From the NCBI GenBank assembly GCA_900766135.1, contig CAAFUF010000039.1, positions 62,001 to 126,000 on the forward strand: a DNA stretch of 64,000 nt, given 5' to 3'. The position numbers were made by a program, and so were the translations under genes. The stretch's first letter is position 1, and the number at the start of each line of letters is the position of its first letter. The DNA comes from Paenibacillaceae bacterium (GTDB lineage Bacteria > Bacillota > Bacilli > Paenibacillales > Paenibacillaceae). Positions 7,989 through 17,047 of the stretch are shown here, piece after piece. Under the pieces are notes generated by a model. That model was given only the letters and a program-made list of their open reading frames with translations, did no database searches and was not told the DNA's origin.

Positions 7989-9475
7989 GGGTTGTCCCTC
8001 CTTGCGGTTTTGTCGAGCGGACGAAGGGTGCGGGGCCTCTTTTTGATCGAGTCCGACGGTTTCTTGAGCACGGCTTCGGTAAAATCGCTCTTAACGAACG
8101 GGGAGTTCGGGGATAGGTAAGGCACTCCATAGGACTCCAAAGAGGAGAGGTATAGAACCAGCCCGATAAAGCTAATCAAGAAACCGAACATTCCGAAGAT
8201 GGAGGACAGCAGCATGATGGCAATGCGGAGATGGGCTGCCGTACCGCTTAACGTTTGATTTTCCAGGGTTGAACTGGCCACGATCGCGATCGCCACCGCT
8301 ACGATAATGGTCGGCGACGTGATCCCCGCGCGAATCGCGGCATCGCCGATGATCAAACCGCCTACCACCGTAATCGTTTGCCCTATCGCTTGCGGCAATC
8401 GTCTGCCCGCTTCATTGAAAATCTCGAACAAAAATAGCATGATAAAGGTCTCAAACGGGACCGGAAAGGGCAAGCCGTGCCGCGAGTTGCTGATGGTCGC
8501 CAGAAGCGGGACAGGAATTTGCTCCAAATTGAAACTGGTCAATGCCACATAGAAGCCAGGAAGAAACAGTCCGATCATCAATCCGAAAATTCTTAACGCT
8601 TTTTGCACGGATACGATATAAAAAGGGGTATTGGCATCCTCCGGAGAAATCAGAAGATTCATGAGCGTCACGGGAGCGACAGTGGCGATCGGATTCCCGT
8701 CAACCAATACGGCGAACCGTCCGGCCAGCAGGGCATCGCAGACGTAGTCCGGTCTTCCCGAATAATCCGTCAACGGAAAGATCGATCTCATTTTCGAACC
8801 GGTCACGATGGATTCGATAAACGAGGTGCCGATGATGGCGTCCGTATCAATTCCGTTTAGCCGTGCCCGCGCTTCCTCGAGAATTTCCGGGTTGATAATG
8901 TCTTGAATATAGAACAGCGCGATTCGCGATTCGCCCCGCGTGCCTTTAAGGATCTCTTCCACACAAAGCGAAGGGGTTCGCAGCCGTTTCCGAATTAAAC
9001 CGATATTGGTTGTCAAGTTCTCGGTAAAACCGTCGCGCGATCCCTTGACCGCCGCTTCCGTACTGGCTTCTTCCGGATTGCGGCCCGGAGGGCTAGAGAT
9101 ATCCAAACTGAAAAAGGCCTGCTTCTCTTCAAAATAGATCGCCAGTTTGCCGGAATAGACCTGAAGCGAAAGATGATGCAGCAGGTCTGGCTCCTCGATC
9201 GGATTCAGCGGTAAAAAACGATTGCGGCTGATCGCCTCGATCCCAGGGTCTGCATGTTCCCGAAACAGGTCGGCTAGACGCGGAAGAACAACATCGTTCA
9301 ACTGCTTAATGTCCGTCATCGGTTCGCAGTAGACCAAGGTGATCGGATGATTGTGCTCTGAGCCCGCATCGAACTTGCGGATTTTGACGTCGGCCGAGTG
9401 CCGAAAATATTGGTTCAGGAACGGGATGTCGATGGGGCCTTCCTCTTGGCCGTGGAGCCGGTCGCTGGAATTCAT
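7985..9475 (-). CDS. gerKA: GerA-family spore germination protein (A subunit)
   Basis: 496 residues. A cytosolic N-terminal region (about 1-290) is followed by about five membrane helices containing the conserved PFETFIMLFLFEIFNEAGRR and LPQAIGQTITVVGGLIIGDA. A basic tail (KKRPRTLRPLDK) is present. With the B and C subunits it forms the receptor that triggers germination. It is coupled by 4-bp overlaps to the B-subunit gene upstream and the C-subunit gene downstream. Confidence 0.93.
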   Translation of the reverse strand: MNSSDRLHGQEEGPIDIPFLNQYFRHSADVKIRKFDAGSEHNHPITLVYCEPMTDIKQLNDVVLPRLADLFREHADPGIEAISRNRFLPLNPIEEPDLLHHLSLQVYSGKLAIYFEEKQAFFSLDISSPPGRNPEEASTEAAVKGSRDGFTENLTTNIGLIRKRLRTPSLCVEEILKGTRGESRIALFYIQDIINPEILEEARARLNGIDTDAIIGTSFIESIVTGSKMRSIFPLTDYSGRPDYVCDALLAGRFAVLVDGNPIATVAPVTLMNLLISPEDANTPFYIVSVQKALRIFGLMIGLFLPGFYVALTSFNLEQIPVPLLATISNSRHGLPFPVPFETFIMLFLFEIFNEAGRRLPQAIGQTITVVGGLIIGDAAIRAGITSPTIIVAVAIAIVASSTLENQTLSGTAAHLRIAIMLLSSIFGMFGFLISFIGLVLYLSSLESYGVPYLSPNSPFVKSDFTEAVLKKPSDSIKKRPRTLRPLDKTARRDNP

Positions 9476-10563
9476 GCGGATCGTCCTTTCTTACGAGATC
9501 GAAACAAGACGGCGGTCGCGATAAAGAGCGTCAAGCCCAAGATAATGTAGGCTTCCGCCGGAAACAGGTATCGAATCGTCAGATGTTGGAACGTGACGTC
9601 GGTTAAGGAATAACAACTTAGCGGAACAAGAATGACAGCTAGCGCGGAGAGCAAGGAGGGTCTCCAGCGTGCGGCCCGTTTCTTCCACATATCGGCGATG
9701 ACGATCAAGGCAAAGGAGATGCGGATGCAACTGCCGGACAACCATTGGTAGATCGAGAAAAAATCGGTTTGCGATACGTATTTGCCGAAACCGGCGATTC
9801 TCCATTCCTCGTAGGCCGGGTAACGCTGGATGGCAGCCTCGAACGGGTTGAATTCGGTGATGGCTCCGGTTAAAGGGCCTAAGGTCAACCCAAAGAGAAT
9901 GCACGCTAACACGATAAAATGTTTTCTGGTCAACGGCGCTTCCAGATAGGGGTGAAGAAAAAAGATGAAGAATAATTCGAACAATCCGGAACAGGCGTAC
10001 AATACGCCTTTCAATACCGGATTCCATCCCTGTTCGAAGAGAGGAAACAGCAGGCTGTAATCTTTATACTCCACGTTAACGAGGGCGACATAAACGCCAA
10101 GCAGCACGACTAGCGGCAACAGGATCCCCGAAGTGATGGCGATCGTTTTCATCCCTTTTAAGGCCCCGATCAGGCATAAGAACACTAAAATTAACGAGGT
10201 TGCGAAGACCGGGGTAGATGGCAGGAAGGTCACCTTCATCCACATCACGGTATCGAATAAACTGGACCACGCCGTTACGAAAAAGAACGCCGTCACGACG
10301 CATCGAACCAAAAAAGCAGGAATTCGGCCAAGCCGCTGGCGAATCCATTCGGGAAGGGGTTCGGTCCCGATCCGGGACGAAGCGAAACGAATCAGGCCTA
10401 CCAAGAATGCAAAGGGCACAGCGGCCAGGAGCACGGAAAGCCAGGCGTCCCGTTTGGCGATTTGGAGCAGTGCGGGTATGATGAAGACATGGTTCGTGAT
10501 CCCGATGGTGAGCATCAAGGTCATGATAGCCTGCAGCTTCGTAGTTTTCGGCGAACGGATCAT
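9472..10563 (-). CDS. gerKB: GerB-family spore germination permease-like protein (B subunit)
   Basis: A 363-residue membrane protein with about ten helices, of the amino-acid-permease-like GerAB/spore germination family that binds the germinant. It is the promoter-proximal gene of the operon, so the order is B-A-C rather than the common A-B-C. The ATG at 10563 follows GGGAGAAG. The divergent YwmB-like gene starts 68 bp away, so both promoters share a very short interval. Confidence 0.88.
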   Translation of the reverse strand: MIRSPKTTKLQAIMTLMLTIGITNHVFIIPALLQIAKRDAWLSVLLAAVPFAFLVGLIRFASSRIGTEPLPEWIRQRLGRIPAFLVRCVVTAFFFVTAWSSLFDTVMWMKVTFLPSTPVFATSLILVFLCLIGALKGMKTIAITSGILLPLVVLLGVYVALVNVEYKDYSLLFPLFEQGWNPVLKGVLYACSGLFELFFIFFLHPYLEAPLTRKHFIVLACILFGLTLGPLTGAITEFNPFEAAIQRYPAYEEWRIAGFGKYVSQTDFFSIYQWLSGSCIRISFALIVIADMWKKRAARWRPSLLSALAVILVPLSCYSLTDVTFQHLTIRYLFPAEAYIILGLTLFIATAVLFRSRKKGRSA

Positions 10564-10631
10564 TGGCTTCTCCCATCTGAGTTGTTCTGGCTCTATTATC
10601 GGGTTTATTATTCGCAGAGGAGGCGTATGGC

Positions 10632-11444
10632 ATGCAAAACCGCAAGTTATGGCAAATCGGTTTAGTGATCCTCGTATGCGCCATGCTGCTGGTCGGCTTG
10701 CAGCGTGTTAAAGAAACCGGGCAGGAAGCGGCCGCTCCGGGTCCGCTTGAAACGGCGGAGCAGCAATTGGAGGCCTTGTACTCTATGGGCCAGGCGGTGA
10801 CGCCGGATCCGTTCCGGCTGACGCTGAAGTGGCAAGGCGAATGGAGCTCGCTGCTCGCCCCGGAGGAAGCCGCCGGCGCGTTGGCCAGCCGGATGGGGCT
10901 GCCCGCTCCGGAGGCAGGTACCGTGCAGGGACACGCGGTTTATGAGGCCAAGGGGCGGATCGAGGGTTTTCCTGCGGAGTTAGAGCTCACAGCCTTGGAG
11001 GAGGGGAAGCACTACGCCATGTTGCGTTTGGAAGCAACCGGCGGCGATCAGGCGACATTGGAACGTCTGCAAGAAGCTCAGCGAACGGCCGGCGAATCGC
11101 TGGCGGAGGAAGGCGTACAGGCCGGTTGGAACGCGGCGGTTCAGGGAATAGCTTGGCCGGCAACGGCTGCGCAGGGTAAAGCGGAATCTGGAGAATCTGG
11201 CCTTGCCGCCACGCTTGACAAGCTGGAAGCAAAAATCAATCATCTGCCTAAGCTCAAGCTGAAGCAGGCGGAAGAATTTGCCGACGAACTAACGGCGAGC
11301 CGCACTTATGCGGTTAAAGCCTTGCCGATTGCCGTCCAAAGCGGCGATGATCGCGTGGCGCTGCAGCTGGCGGTCCACCGCAATAGCGGCACCGGGATGG
11401 ATGAGATCACGATCGGGATGCCGTTGCTAACGGTGGAATATTAG
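10632..11444 (+). CDS. YwmB-like secreted protein
   Basis: 270 residues. One N-terminal hydrophobic segment (residues 8-23) works as signal or anchor. The rest is a soluble alpha/beta region rich in Glu and Ala, with the pattern EAKGRIEGFPAELELTALEE. Length, topology and composition fit the YwmB family found in Bacillales; its function is unknown. The ATG at 10632 follows AGAGGAGG. It may be co-transcribed with the methyltransferase-like gene 24 bp downstream. Confidence 0.55.
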   Translation: MQNRKLWQIGLVILVCAMLLVGLQRVKETGQEAAAPGPLETAEQQLEALYSMGQAVTPDPFRLTLKWQGEWSSLLAPEEAAGALASRMGLPAPEAGTVQGHAVYEAKGRIEGFPAELELTALEEGKHYAMLRLEATGGDQATLERLQEAQRTAGESLAEEGVQAGWNAAVQGIAWPATAAQGKAESGESGLAATLDKLEAKINHLPKLKLKQAEEFADELTASRTYAVKALPIAVQSGDDRVALQLAVHRNSGTGMDEITIGMPLLTVEY

Positions 11445-11467
11445 AGATTTCAAGGAGGCGGGAGAAG

Positions 11468-12217
11468 GTGCAACGTTTGCTGCTGCATCGGCGAAGCAGC
11501 TACTCGGAAATCTCCGTTTATGAGACGGACGAGCTGTACGGCGAGCGCGGATCGTTTCGCGTCCTGCAATTCGCCAGCGAGGCGGTGCAGGGCGCGATGG
11601 ATATGAACCGGCCCGAACGGATCATACTAGAATATCCACGTGCGATGCTGTATTTACTTCGGCATCATGTTCCCGAGCCGGGACGGGTGTTCATCATCGG
11701 CCAAGGAGCGGGAACGATCGCCAGCCACCTGGCCGGGAGTAACGTCACTGTGGCGGAGATCGATCCGCTTGTCGCGGAAATCAGCCGCCTGTATTTCGGA
11801 TATAAAGGCGAACCTGTGAAAATCGGAGACGGTCGCTGCCTGCTGGAAGAGGAGAGACCGTTTTCCTTCGACGGAATTATTGTTGACGCGTTCTCCGAAA
11901 AAGGGACACCTCCCCACCTGACCTCGCTAGGTTTTTTTCGGCTTATTGCGGAGAGACTGGACCATGAGGGGTTGCTGCTTTTGAACGTGTTTGGCCGGGG
12001 GGCGGACGACGCATGGATTGCCGCCCTCACAACGACGTTGCGGGAAACGATGGACGATGTCCGGGTGTTTTCGCAGCCGGCAGATCAGCCTCATGAACCG
12101 CGAAACATGCTCATCGCAGGCAGCCGTAAGCCGATCAAGTACCAGGTGCACGGCATGGCAGGTTTTATTGAGGTCGAGCCCCGAACGGGGTATCTCATTC
12201 ATGACTTTACCTCTTAG
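11468..12217 (+). CDS. Spermidine-synthase-like SAM-dependent transferase
   Basis: 249 residues from a GTG start behind AAGGAGGCGG. The Rossmann core has FIIGQGAGTIASHL (nucleotide loop), VTVAEIDP (acidic strand end), IGDGRCLL and FDGIIVDAFS, which is the order seen in SpeE-type aminopropyltransferases. It is shorter than true spermidine synthases and lacks a clear polyamine-site sequence, so it may be one of the uncharacterised SpeE-like proteins. No decarboxylase gene of polyamine synthesis lies nearby. Confidence 0.7.
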   Translation: MQRLLLHRRSSYSEISVYETDELYGERGSFRVLQFASEAVQGAMDMNRPERIILEYPRAMLYLLRHHVPEPGRVFIIGQGAGTIASHLAGSNVTVAEIDPLVAEISRLYFGYKGEPVKIGDGRCLLEEERPFSFDGIIVDAFSEKGTPPHLTSLGFFRLIAERLDHEGLLLLNVFGRGADDAWIAALTTTLRETMDDVRVFSQPADQPHEPRNMLIAGSRKPIKYQVHGMAGFIEVEPRTGYLIHDFTS

Positions 12218-12291
12218 AAAGGTTTGCTTAAATTTCTGAAAAGACTTTGTTTTCTGAAATATATATGATGGCATCGATGAGGCGAATATGC

Positions 12292-12318
12292 TAAAATGGC
12301 ATCACATCCCGTGATGCC
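12292..12318 (+). promoter_or_regulatory. Probable zwf promoter -10 and adjoining palindrome
   Basis: TAAAAT (12292-12297) could be a -10 box, although the -35 region is weak. It abuts a perfect 8-bp dyad, GGCATCAC-ATCCC-GTGATGCC (12298-12318), which would cover the transcription start. No T tract follows, so an operator or leader hairpin fits better than a terminator. Confidence 0.4.
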
Positions 12319-12389
12319 TTGTAAAGATATGTCCTTGATCGGGAATTGGGTGCAAATTCACTAATCTTACATAGAAAGAATGAGGAGCC

Positions 12390-13943
12390 ATGGCTGAAAA
12401 TTCAACTCAGGAAACTGTTCGGCCCCCAGGGGCGGTATTTTTTATTTTCGGAGCCACCGGAGATTTGGCGCGCCGCAAGCTCTTCCCGGCCATTTATTCC
12501 TTATATCGCGAAGGTAAGTTGGCCGAGGATTTCGCCGTGGTTGGCGTCGCCCGGCGTCCGCGTTCGGACGAGGAATTCAAGGACGACCTGTTTCGTTCCA
12601 TTGAGGAATTCTGCCGTTATAAAATCAATGACAAGGAGCAATGGGCTCGCTTCGCCGATCATTTCTCCTATAAATCGCTGGACATCAATAACGTTGACGG
12701 TTACCGCGAGCTGAGGGAATTGACCGAATCCGTGGAATCGCGTTTCGGCATTCCCGGGAACCGTCTATTCTATTTGGCTTTGGCACCGGAGCTCTTCGGC
12801 AGCGTGTCCTTTAATCTGCAGAAGGGCGGCATGTTAAGCAGCGGCGGCTGGCATCGGTTGGTGATCGAGAAGCCGTTTGGCTACGACCTGCAGTCGGCGC
12901 AGAAGCTCAATGAAGAGTTGAGCCAGGTGTTCAAGGAAGAGGAAATCTACCGAATCGACCACTATCTCGGCAAGGAAATGGTGCAGAATATTGAAGTGAT
13001 TCGCTTTGCGAATGCCTTTTTCGAGCCGCTGTGGAACAATAAGCATATCGCCAATGTGCAAATCACGTTGAGCGAAACGGTTGGCGTGGAAGAACGAGGC
13101 GGGTACTACGATCATGCCGGCGCTTTGCGTGATATGGGACAAAACCATATGCTGCAAATGCTCACGATGATCGCCATGGAGCCGCCAAGCCGCTTGTTTC
13201 CCGAGGACATTCGCGACGAGAAGGTGAAGGTGCTGCGTTCGTTGCGGCCATACGATTCGGCTCAGGAAGTCAAAGAAAATGTGGTTCGCGGGCAATACAC
13301 CGAAGGCGAAACGAGAGGCAAAAAGTTGCCGGGCTACCGCCAAGAGGATAAGGTAGACCCGAACTCCAACACGGAAACGTATTTTGCGGCCAAAGTGTTC
13401 GTGGATAATTTCCGCTGGGCCGGCGTGCCGTTTTATATCCGCACCGGAAAGCGGCTGCCCGTCAAAACGACGGAGGTCGTCGTCGAATTCAAGCAGATGC
13501 CAACCAACGTCTACCTCGGCCAAAAGCATACGCTGGAACCGAACCTGCTGGTCATCCGCGTGAATCCGATGGAGGGCATCTACATCAAGATCAACGCCAA
13601 GAAGCCGGGGTCGGAATCGCAAATCGAACCGCTGGCGATGGAATTCTGCCAAAGCTGCCTGGTGGGGATCAACTCGCCGGAAGCATACGAACGCCTGATT
13701 CATGACGCGGCTCAAGGGGATTCGACGTACTTCACCCGTTGGGACGAGGTGGCGACGGCGTGGGCCTTCGTCGATCGGATCGCTGCGGCTTGGGCGCAAA
13801 ACCCGTCCGATATCAGCACGTACCCTGCCGGTTCCTGGGGGCCGAAGGAAGTGGATGAACTGCTCGCAAAGGACGGCTTCCACTGGTGGCCGGTGAACGG
13901 CCAGGAGGAAGACAACGTCATCTGGATCAAGCAGAATTCATAA
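12390..13943 (+). CDS. zwf: Glucose-6-phosphate 1-dehydrogenase
   Basis: 517 residues, the usual length. The N-terminal NADP-binding motif is GATGDLARRKL (21-31), IEKPFG lies at 159-164, and the substrate-binding signature RIDHYLGKE at 188-196. It oxidises glucose-6-phosphate to 6-phosphogluconolactone, the first step of the oxidative pentose phosphate pathway. The ATG at 12390 follows a GAGGAG site. It appears monocistronic, with a strong terminator about 55 bp downstream. Confidence 0.97.
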   Translation: MAENSTQETVRPPGAVFFIFGATGDLARRKLFPAIYSLYREGKLAEDFAVVGVARRPRSDEEFKDDLFRSIEEFCRYKINDKEQWARFADHFSYKSLDINNVDGYRELRELTESVESRFGIPGNRLFYLALAPELFGSVSFNLQKGGMLSSGGWHRLVIEKPFGYDLQSAQKLNEELSQVFKEEEIYRIDHYLGKEMVQNIEVIRFANAFFEPLWNNKHIANVQITLSETVGVEERGGYYDHAGALRDMGQNHMLQMLTMIAMEPPSRLFPEDIRDEKVKVLRSLRPYDSAQEVKENVVRGQYTEGETRGKKLPGYRQEDKVDPNSNTETYFAAKVFVDNFRWAGVPFYIRTGKRLPVKTTEVVVEFKQMPTNVYLGQKHTLEPNLLVIRVNPMEGIYIKINAKKPGSESQIEPLAMEFCQSCLVGINSPEAYERLIHDAAQGDSTYFTRWDEVATAWAFVDRIAAAWAQNPSDISTYPAGSWGPKEVDELLAKDGFHWWPVNGQEEDNVIWIKQNS

Positions 13944-13995
13944 GATCCGGCCGTCACCTGCAAGGGCGATGGTCGAATAGAATAGATTTAGCTGG

Positions 13996-14034
13996 AAACA
14001 CCTTTATGTCCGGCCAGGACATAAGGTGTTTTTG
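13996..14034 (+). terminator. Terminator after zwf
   Basis: AACACCTTTATGTCC pairs with GGACATAAGGTGTT (one bulged T) around a 5-nt loop, followed by a T run. Confidence 0.85.
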
Positions 14035-14100
14035 CTTAACGGAAGGACAAAATATGTTACAATAGAGAACGTGAATTTGTGGAACGAGAGGAAAGTGAGC

Positions 14101-15684
14101 ATGAGCAAAGCATTGGACCAAGTGCTGCAGCAGGAAGTGGACAAACGGCGTACGTTTGCGATCATTTCCCACCCGGACGCCGGGAAAACGACGCTGACCG
14201 AAAAACTGCTGCTATTCGGCGGCGCGATTCGCCTTGCCGGATCGGTCAAGGCGCGCAAAGCGAGCAAACACGCAACGAGTGACTGGATGGAAATTGAGAA
14301 GCAGCGGGGGATCTCCGTTACTTCTTCCGTCATGCAGTTTGATTATAACGGCCATCGGGTGAATATTCTGGATACGCCGGGCCACCAGGATTTCTCGGAG
14401 GATACCTACCGGACGCTGACCGCGGCGGACAGCGCAGTCATGCTGATCGACGTGGCCAAAGGCGTCGAGGCGCAGACGATTAAGCTGTTTCAGGTGTGCG
14501 CGAAGCGGGGCATTCCGATCTTCACGTTCATTAACAAGCTGGACCGGGAAGGCCGGAGCCCGTTTGAGTTGATGGAGGAAATCGAACAGGTGCTGGGCAT
14601 TCGGTCGGTGCCGATGAACTGGCCGATCGGCATGGGCCGTGAACTGTCCGGCGTCTATGACCGGATGAAGAACCAAGTCGAGTTGTTCCAAGGCGATGAT
14701 CATCAGGCGATTCAGGTCAAAAAAGTCGAGGACTACCACGATCCGGTGATCCGCGAAATGGCCGGCGATTATCTCCATGACCAGCTGTGCCAGGACCTGG
14801 AGCTGCTGGACGTGGCGGGCGATCCGTTTGACTTGGAGAAGGTGCGCCGCGGGGAGCTGACGCCGGTATTTTTCGGCAGTGCAGTCAACAATTTCGGTGT
14901 TCAGACGTTTCTGGAGAACTTTCTGCAGCTGGCGCCCAAGCCGGAACCGCGCCGCAGTACGCAAGGCTTGATCGAACCGACGAACGAGAAGTTCTCGGGA
15001 TACGTGTTCAAAATTCAGGCGAACATGAACCCGGCTCATCGCGACCGGATCGCTTTTCTGCGCATCGTGTCGGGCAAGTTCGAACGCGGCATGTCCGTCA
15101 AGCATGTGCGAGCAGGCAAGGAAATCAAGCTGTCCCAGCCTCAGCAATTCTTGGCCCAGGACCGGGATATCGTCAGCGAGGCGTATCCGGGGGATATTAT
15201 CGGGTTGTTTGACCCGGGGATTTTCCGGATCGGCGACTCGCTCAGCCAAGGCAGCGAAATCGTGTTTGACGAGATGCCGACGTTCTCGCCGGAGATTTTC
15301 GCCAAGGTGACGGTGAAGAATGCGCTGAAGCATAAGCAGTACCAAAAGGGCATCGACCAGTTGACCGAGGAAGGCACGATCCAGGTTTTCACGACGGTTG
15401 GCTTCGAGGACACGCTGCTTGGCGTGGTCGGGCAGCTTCAGTTCGAGGTGTTCGAATACCGGATGAAGGGCGAATACGGCGTGGATGTTCAACTGCAGCG
15501 GATGCCGTTCCAGTTCGCGCGCTGGATCGTGAGCGACAAAATCGATCCTTCGAAGTTCCGGATCAATTCGACGCTGGTGAAGGACAAGAAAGGCAATTAC
15601 GTCGCATTGTTCGAGAACGAATACGCGATGCGGACGGCGATGGAGAAAAATCCGGATGCCAAGTTCCTGGAAACCGCGCCTTAA
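14101..15684 (+). CDS. prfC: Peptide chain release factor 3
   Basis: 527 residues, full length. A translational GTPase with the P-loop SHPDAGKTT (about 23-31), DTPGHQDF in G3 and NKLD in G4, followed by domains II and III of the RF3 type. It recycles RF1/RF2 from the ribosome after peptide release. The ATG at 14101 has a purine-rich site (GAGGAAAGTGAG); the open frame runs 25 codons further upstream but overlaps the preceding terminator. Confidence 0.96.
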   Translation: MSKALDQVLQQEVDKRRTFAIISHPDAGKTTLTEKLLLFGGAIRLAGSVKARKASKHATSDWMEIEKQRGISVTSSVMQFDYNGHRVNILDTPGHQDFSEDTYRTLTAADSAVMLIDVAKGVEAQTIKLFQVCAKRGIPIFTFINKLDREGRSPFELMEEIEQVLGIRSVPMNWPIGMGRELSGVYDRMKNQVELFQGDDHQAIQVKKVEDYHDPVIREMAGDYLHDQLCQDLELLDVAGDPFDLEKVRRGELTPVFFGSAVNNFGVQTFLENFLQLAPKPEPRRSTQGLIEPTNEKFSGYVFKIQANMNPAHRDRIAFLRIVSGKFERGMSVKHVRAGKEIKLSQPQQFLAQDRDIVSEAYPGDIIGLFDPGIFRIGDSLSQGSEIVFDEMPTFSPEIFAKVTVKNALKHKQYQKGIDQLTEEGTIQVFTTVGFEDTLLGVVGQLQFEVFEYRMKGEYGVDVQLQRMPFQFARWIVSDKIDPSKFRINSTLVKDKKGNYVALFENEYAMRTAMEKNPDAKFLETAP

Positions 15685-15708
15685 TCGGCGATAAGTATCC
15701 GATGATAG

Positions 15709-15741
15709 AAAGACCGCCCATCGACAGGGCGGTCTTTATTG
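15709..15741. terminator. Bidirectional terminator between prfC and sspI
   Basis: AAAGACCGCCC pairs with GGGCGGTCTTT around a 7-nt loop, with T- or A-rich flanks on both sides. Confidence 0.8.
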
Positions 15742-15753
15742 TAACGGGCAGTT

Positions 15754-15990
15754 CTATTTCAACGGTTTGAGGCTGGCCTGATCCACTTGCTGCTTGAGCA
15801 CGGATACCAGTTCGTTTTGTTCGGACGCGTCGATATGCTTCCAGATCGTTTCGAAGACGACGCCAAGGCCCGGCAGCGCGGTTTCCTGGGCATCGATCGA
15901 ACCTTCGATTATCTCCCGCAGCCCCTGCTCGTCTTTGCCGTGGATTTTGTGCATAACCGCTTGACGCAGGTCGAGTGTAATGGATGGCAC
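15754..15990 (-). CDS. sspI: Small acid-soluble spore protein SspI
   Basis: 78 residues. The region LDLRQAV at the start and LPGLGVVFETIWKH in the centre match the SspI family, a minor SASP of the forespore core. The start is GTG at 15990 behind GGAGGG; the frame upstream is open but has no ribosome binding site and would destroy the family's short N-terminus. A sigma-G-like promoter lies upstream (separate entry). Confidence 0.88.
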   Translation of the reverse strand: MPSITLDLRQAVMHKIHGKDEQGLREIIEGSIDAQETALPGLGVVFETIWKHIDASEQNELVSVLKQQVDQASLKPLK

Positions 15991-16028
15991 TTGTTTTCCC
16001 TCCTTGAAATATGTGACTTGCCCGGTGT

Positions 16029-16058
16029 TAATTTGCCCGATCGGTTCCGTGAACATGC
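16029..16058 (-). promoter_or_regulatory. Sigma-G-type forespore promoter of sspI
   Basis: On the minus strand, GCATG (16058-16054) is followed by an 18-bp spacer and CAAATTA (16035-16029), close to the sigma-G consensus GCATR and CATNNTA. The forespore timing fits a SASP gene. Confidence 0.6.
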
Positions 16059-16137
16059 AAGCAGGCGACGGTTGTAACGGACCGGTATCGGATTGTGGTA
16101 TACTAATTCGGATGGAATATGTATGGGTGGTGAGAAC

Positions 16138-16812
16138 ATGGCAAATGCAGCCAAAAAACAGTTTGCCGTGATCGGCATGGGCCGGTTTGGATTAAGCGTG
16201 GCAACCGCACTCAGCAACATGGGGTTTGATGTATTGGCGATCGACGCGGATGAGCATCATACGCAGACCGTGGCGAACCTGGTCACGCATGCGGTAACCG
16301 CGGATTCCACGGATGAAGATGCGCTGCGCGCGCTGGGAATTCGTAATTTTGACGTCGTCGTTGTGGCCATCGGCGAAGATATTCAGGCCAGCATTTTGAC
16401 GACGCTGATCCTGAAGGACATGGGCGGGCCGCTCATCGTCGTGAAGGCGCAAAACGAATTGCATGGCAAGGTATTGCAGAAAATCGGGGCCGATAAGGTC
16501 GTTTTTCCGGAGCGGGATATGGGACTTCGGGTGGCGCATCATCTGACTTCACCGAACATTCTGGATTATATCGAATTGTCCGAGGAGTACAGTATCGTGG
16601 AGATGCGCGTGACCTCCTCGATGATCGGCAAAAACCTGAAGGAGCTAGATATCCGCGCTCGGTTTGGTTGCAACGTCATGGCGATCAAACGCGGCAGCAA
16701 AATGAATATCTCGCCGGCGGCAACGGACCGGCTGACAGAAGAGGACGTACTTGTCATCGTCGGGGAGAAAAACGATTTGACCAAAATGGAGCTGACCTAC
16801 GCGGAGGCTTAG
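16138..16812 (+). CDS. KtrA/TrkA-type potassium uptake regulatory subunit
   Basis: 224 residues. The N-terminal RCK_N Rossmann domain has VIGMGRFGLSVA (about 11-22) and the nucleotide-binding acidic residues VLAIDAD. The C-terminal RCK_C (TrkA_C) domain covers about residues 140-220. Such proteins gate Ktr/Trk potassium channels in response to ATP/ADP and c-di-AMP. No channel subunit gene is adjacent, which is common for KtrC/KtrA. The ATG at 16138 follows GGTGGTGAG. A TATACT -10 box lies about 30 bp upstream. Confidence 0.88.
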   Translation: MANAAKKQFAVIGMGRFGLSVATALSNMGFDVLAIDADEHHTQTVANLVTHAVTADSTDEDALRALGIRNFDVVVVAIGEDIQASILTTLILKDMGGPLIVVKAQNELHGKVLQKIGADKVVFPERDMGLRVAHHLTSPNILDYIELSEEYSIVEMRVTSSMIGKNLKELDIRARFGCNVMAIKRGSKMNISPAATDRLTEEDVLVIVGEKNDLTKMELTYAEA

Positions 16813-16814
16813 CT

Positions 16815-17031
16815 CTGTGATCGAAAGATGATTTTTTGATTTCCGGTTTCAATGAAAGATCAAAAAATTAGGTTTGGAGTACCGAGAAGATCGGATGAAG
16901 CTAGGGAGTGAGCAGCGGAGCGTAGCTGGAGGCTACGTGAGCAGCGGAGGGACCGGCTGAATTCAAGATTCGATGCCGGATCCGCTCCCTGAGTTGCTTC
17001 GTGATCGAAAGATGATTTTTTGATTTCCTTA
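16815..17031. repeat. Dispersed intergenic repeat, copy at 16.9 kb
   Basis: The core shares with copies at 35.4, 40.9-41.35 and 43.1 kb the segments GGATGAAG, GAGCGTAG-(spacer)-CTACGTGAGC and GAATTCAAGATTCGATGCC, here in the opposite orientation to the 41-kb copies. The internal GCGTAGC/GCTACGT arms form a hairpin. A 27-bp stretch beginning TGATCGAAAGATGATTTTTT occurs directly repeated at both ends (about 16817 and 17004). No coding content is evident. Confidence 0.75.
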
Positions 17032-17047
17032 TTAAAGGTGGAGGGTT

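Noticed and set aside
16815..17031. Insertion sequence considered for the dispersed repeats
   Set aside because: No transposase frame in or near any copy; only a MITE-like or structural element remains possible.
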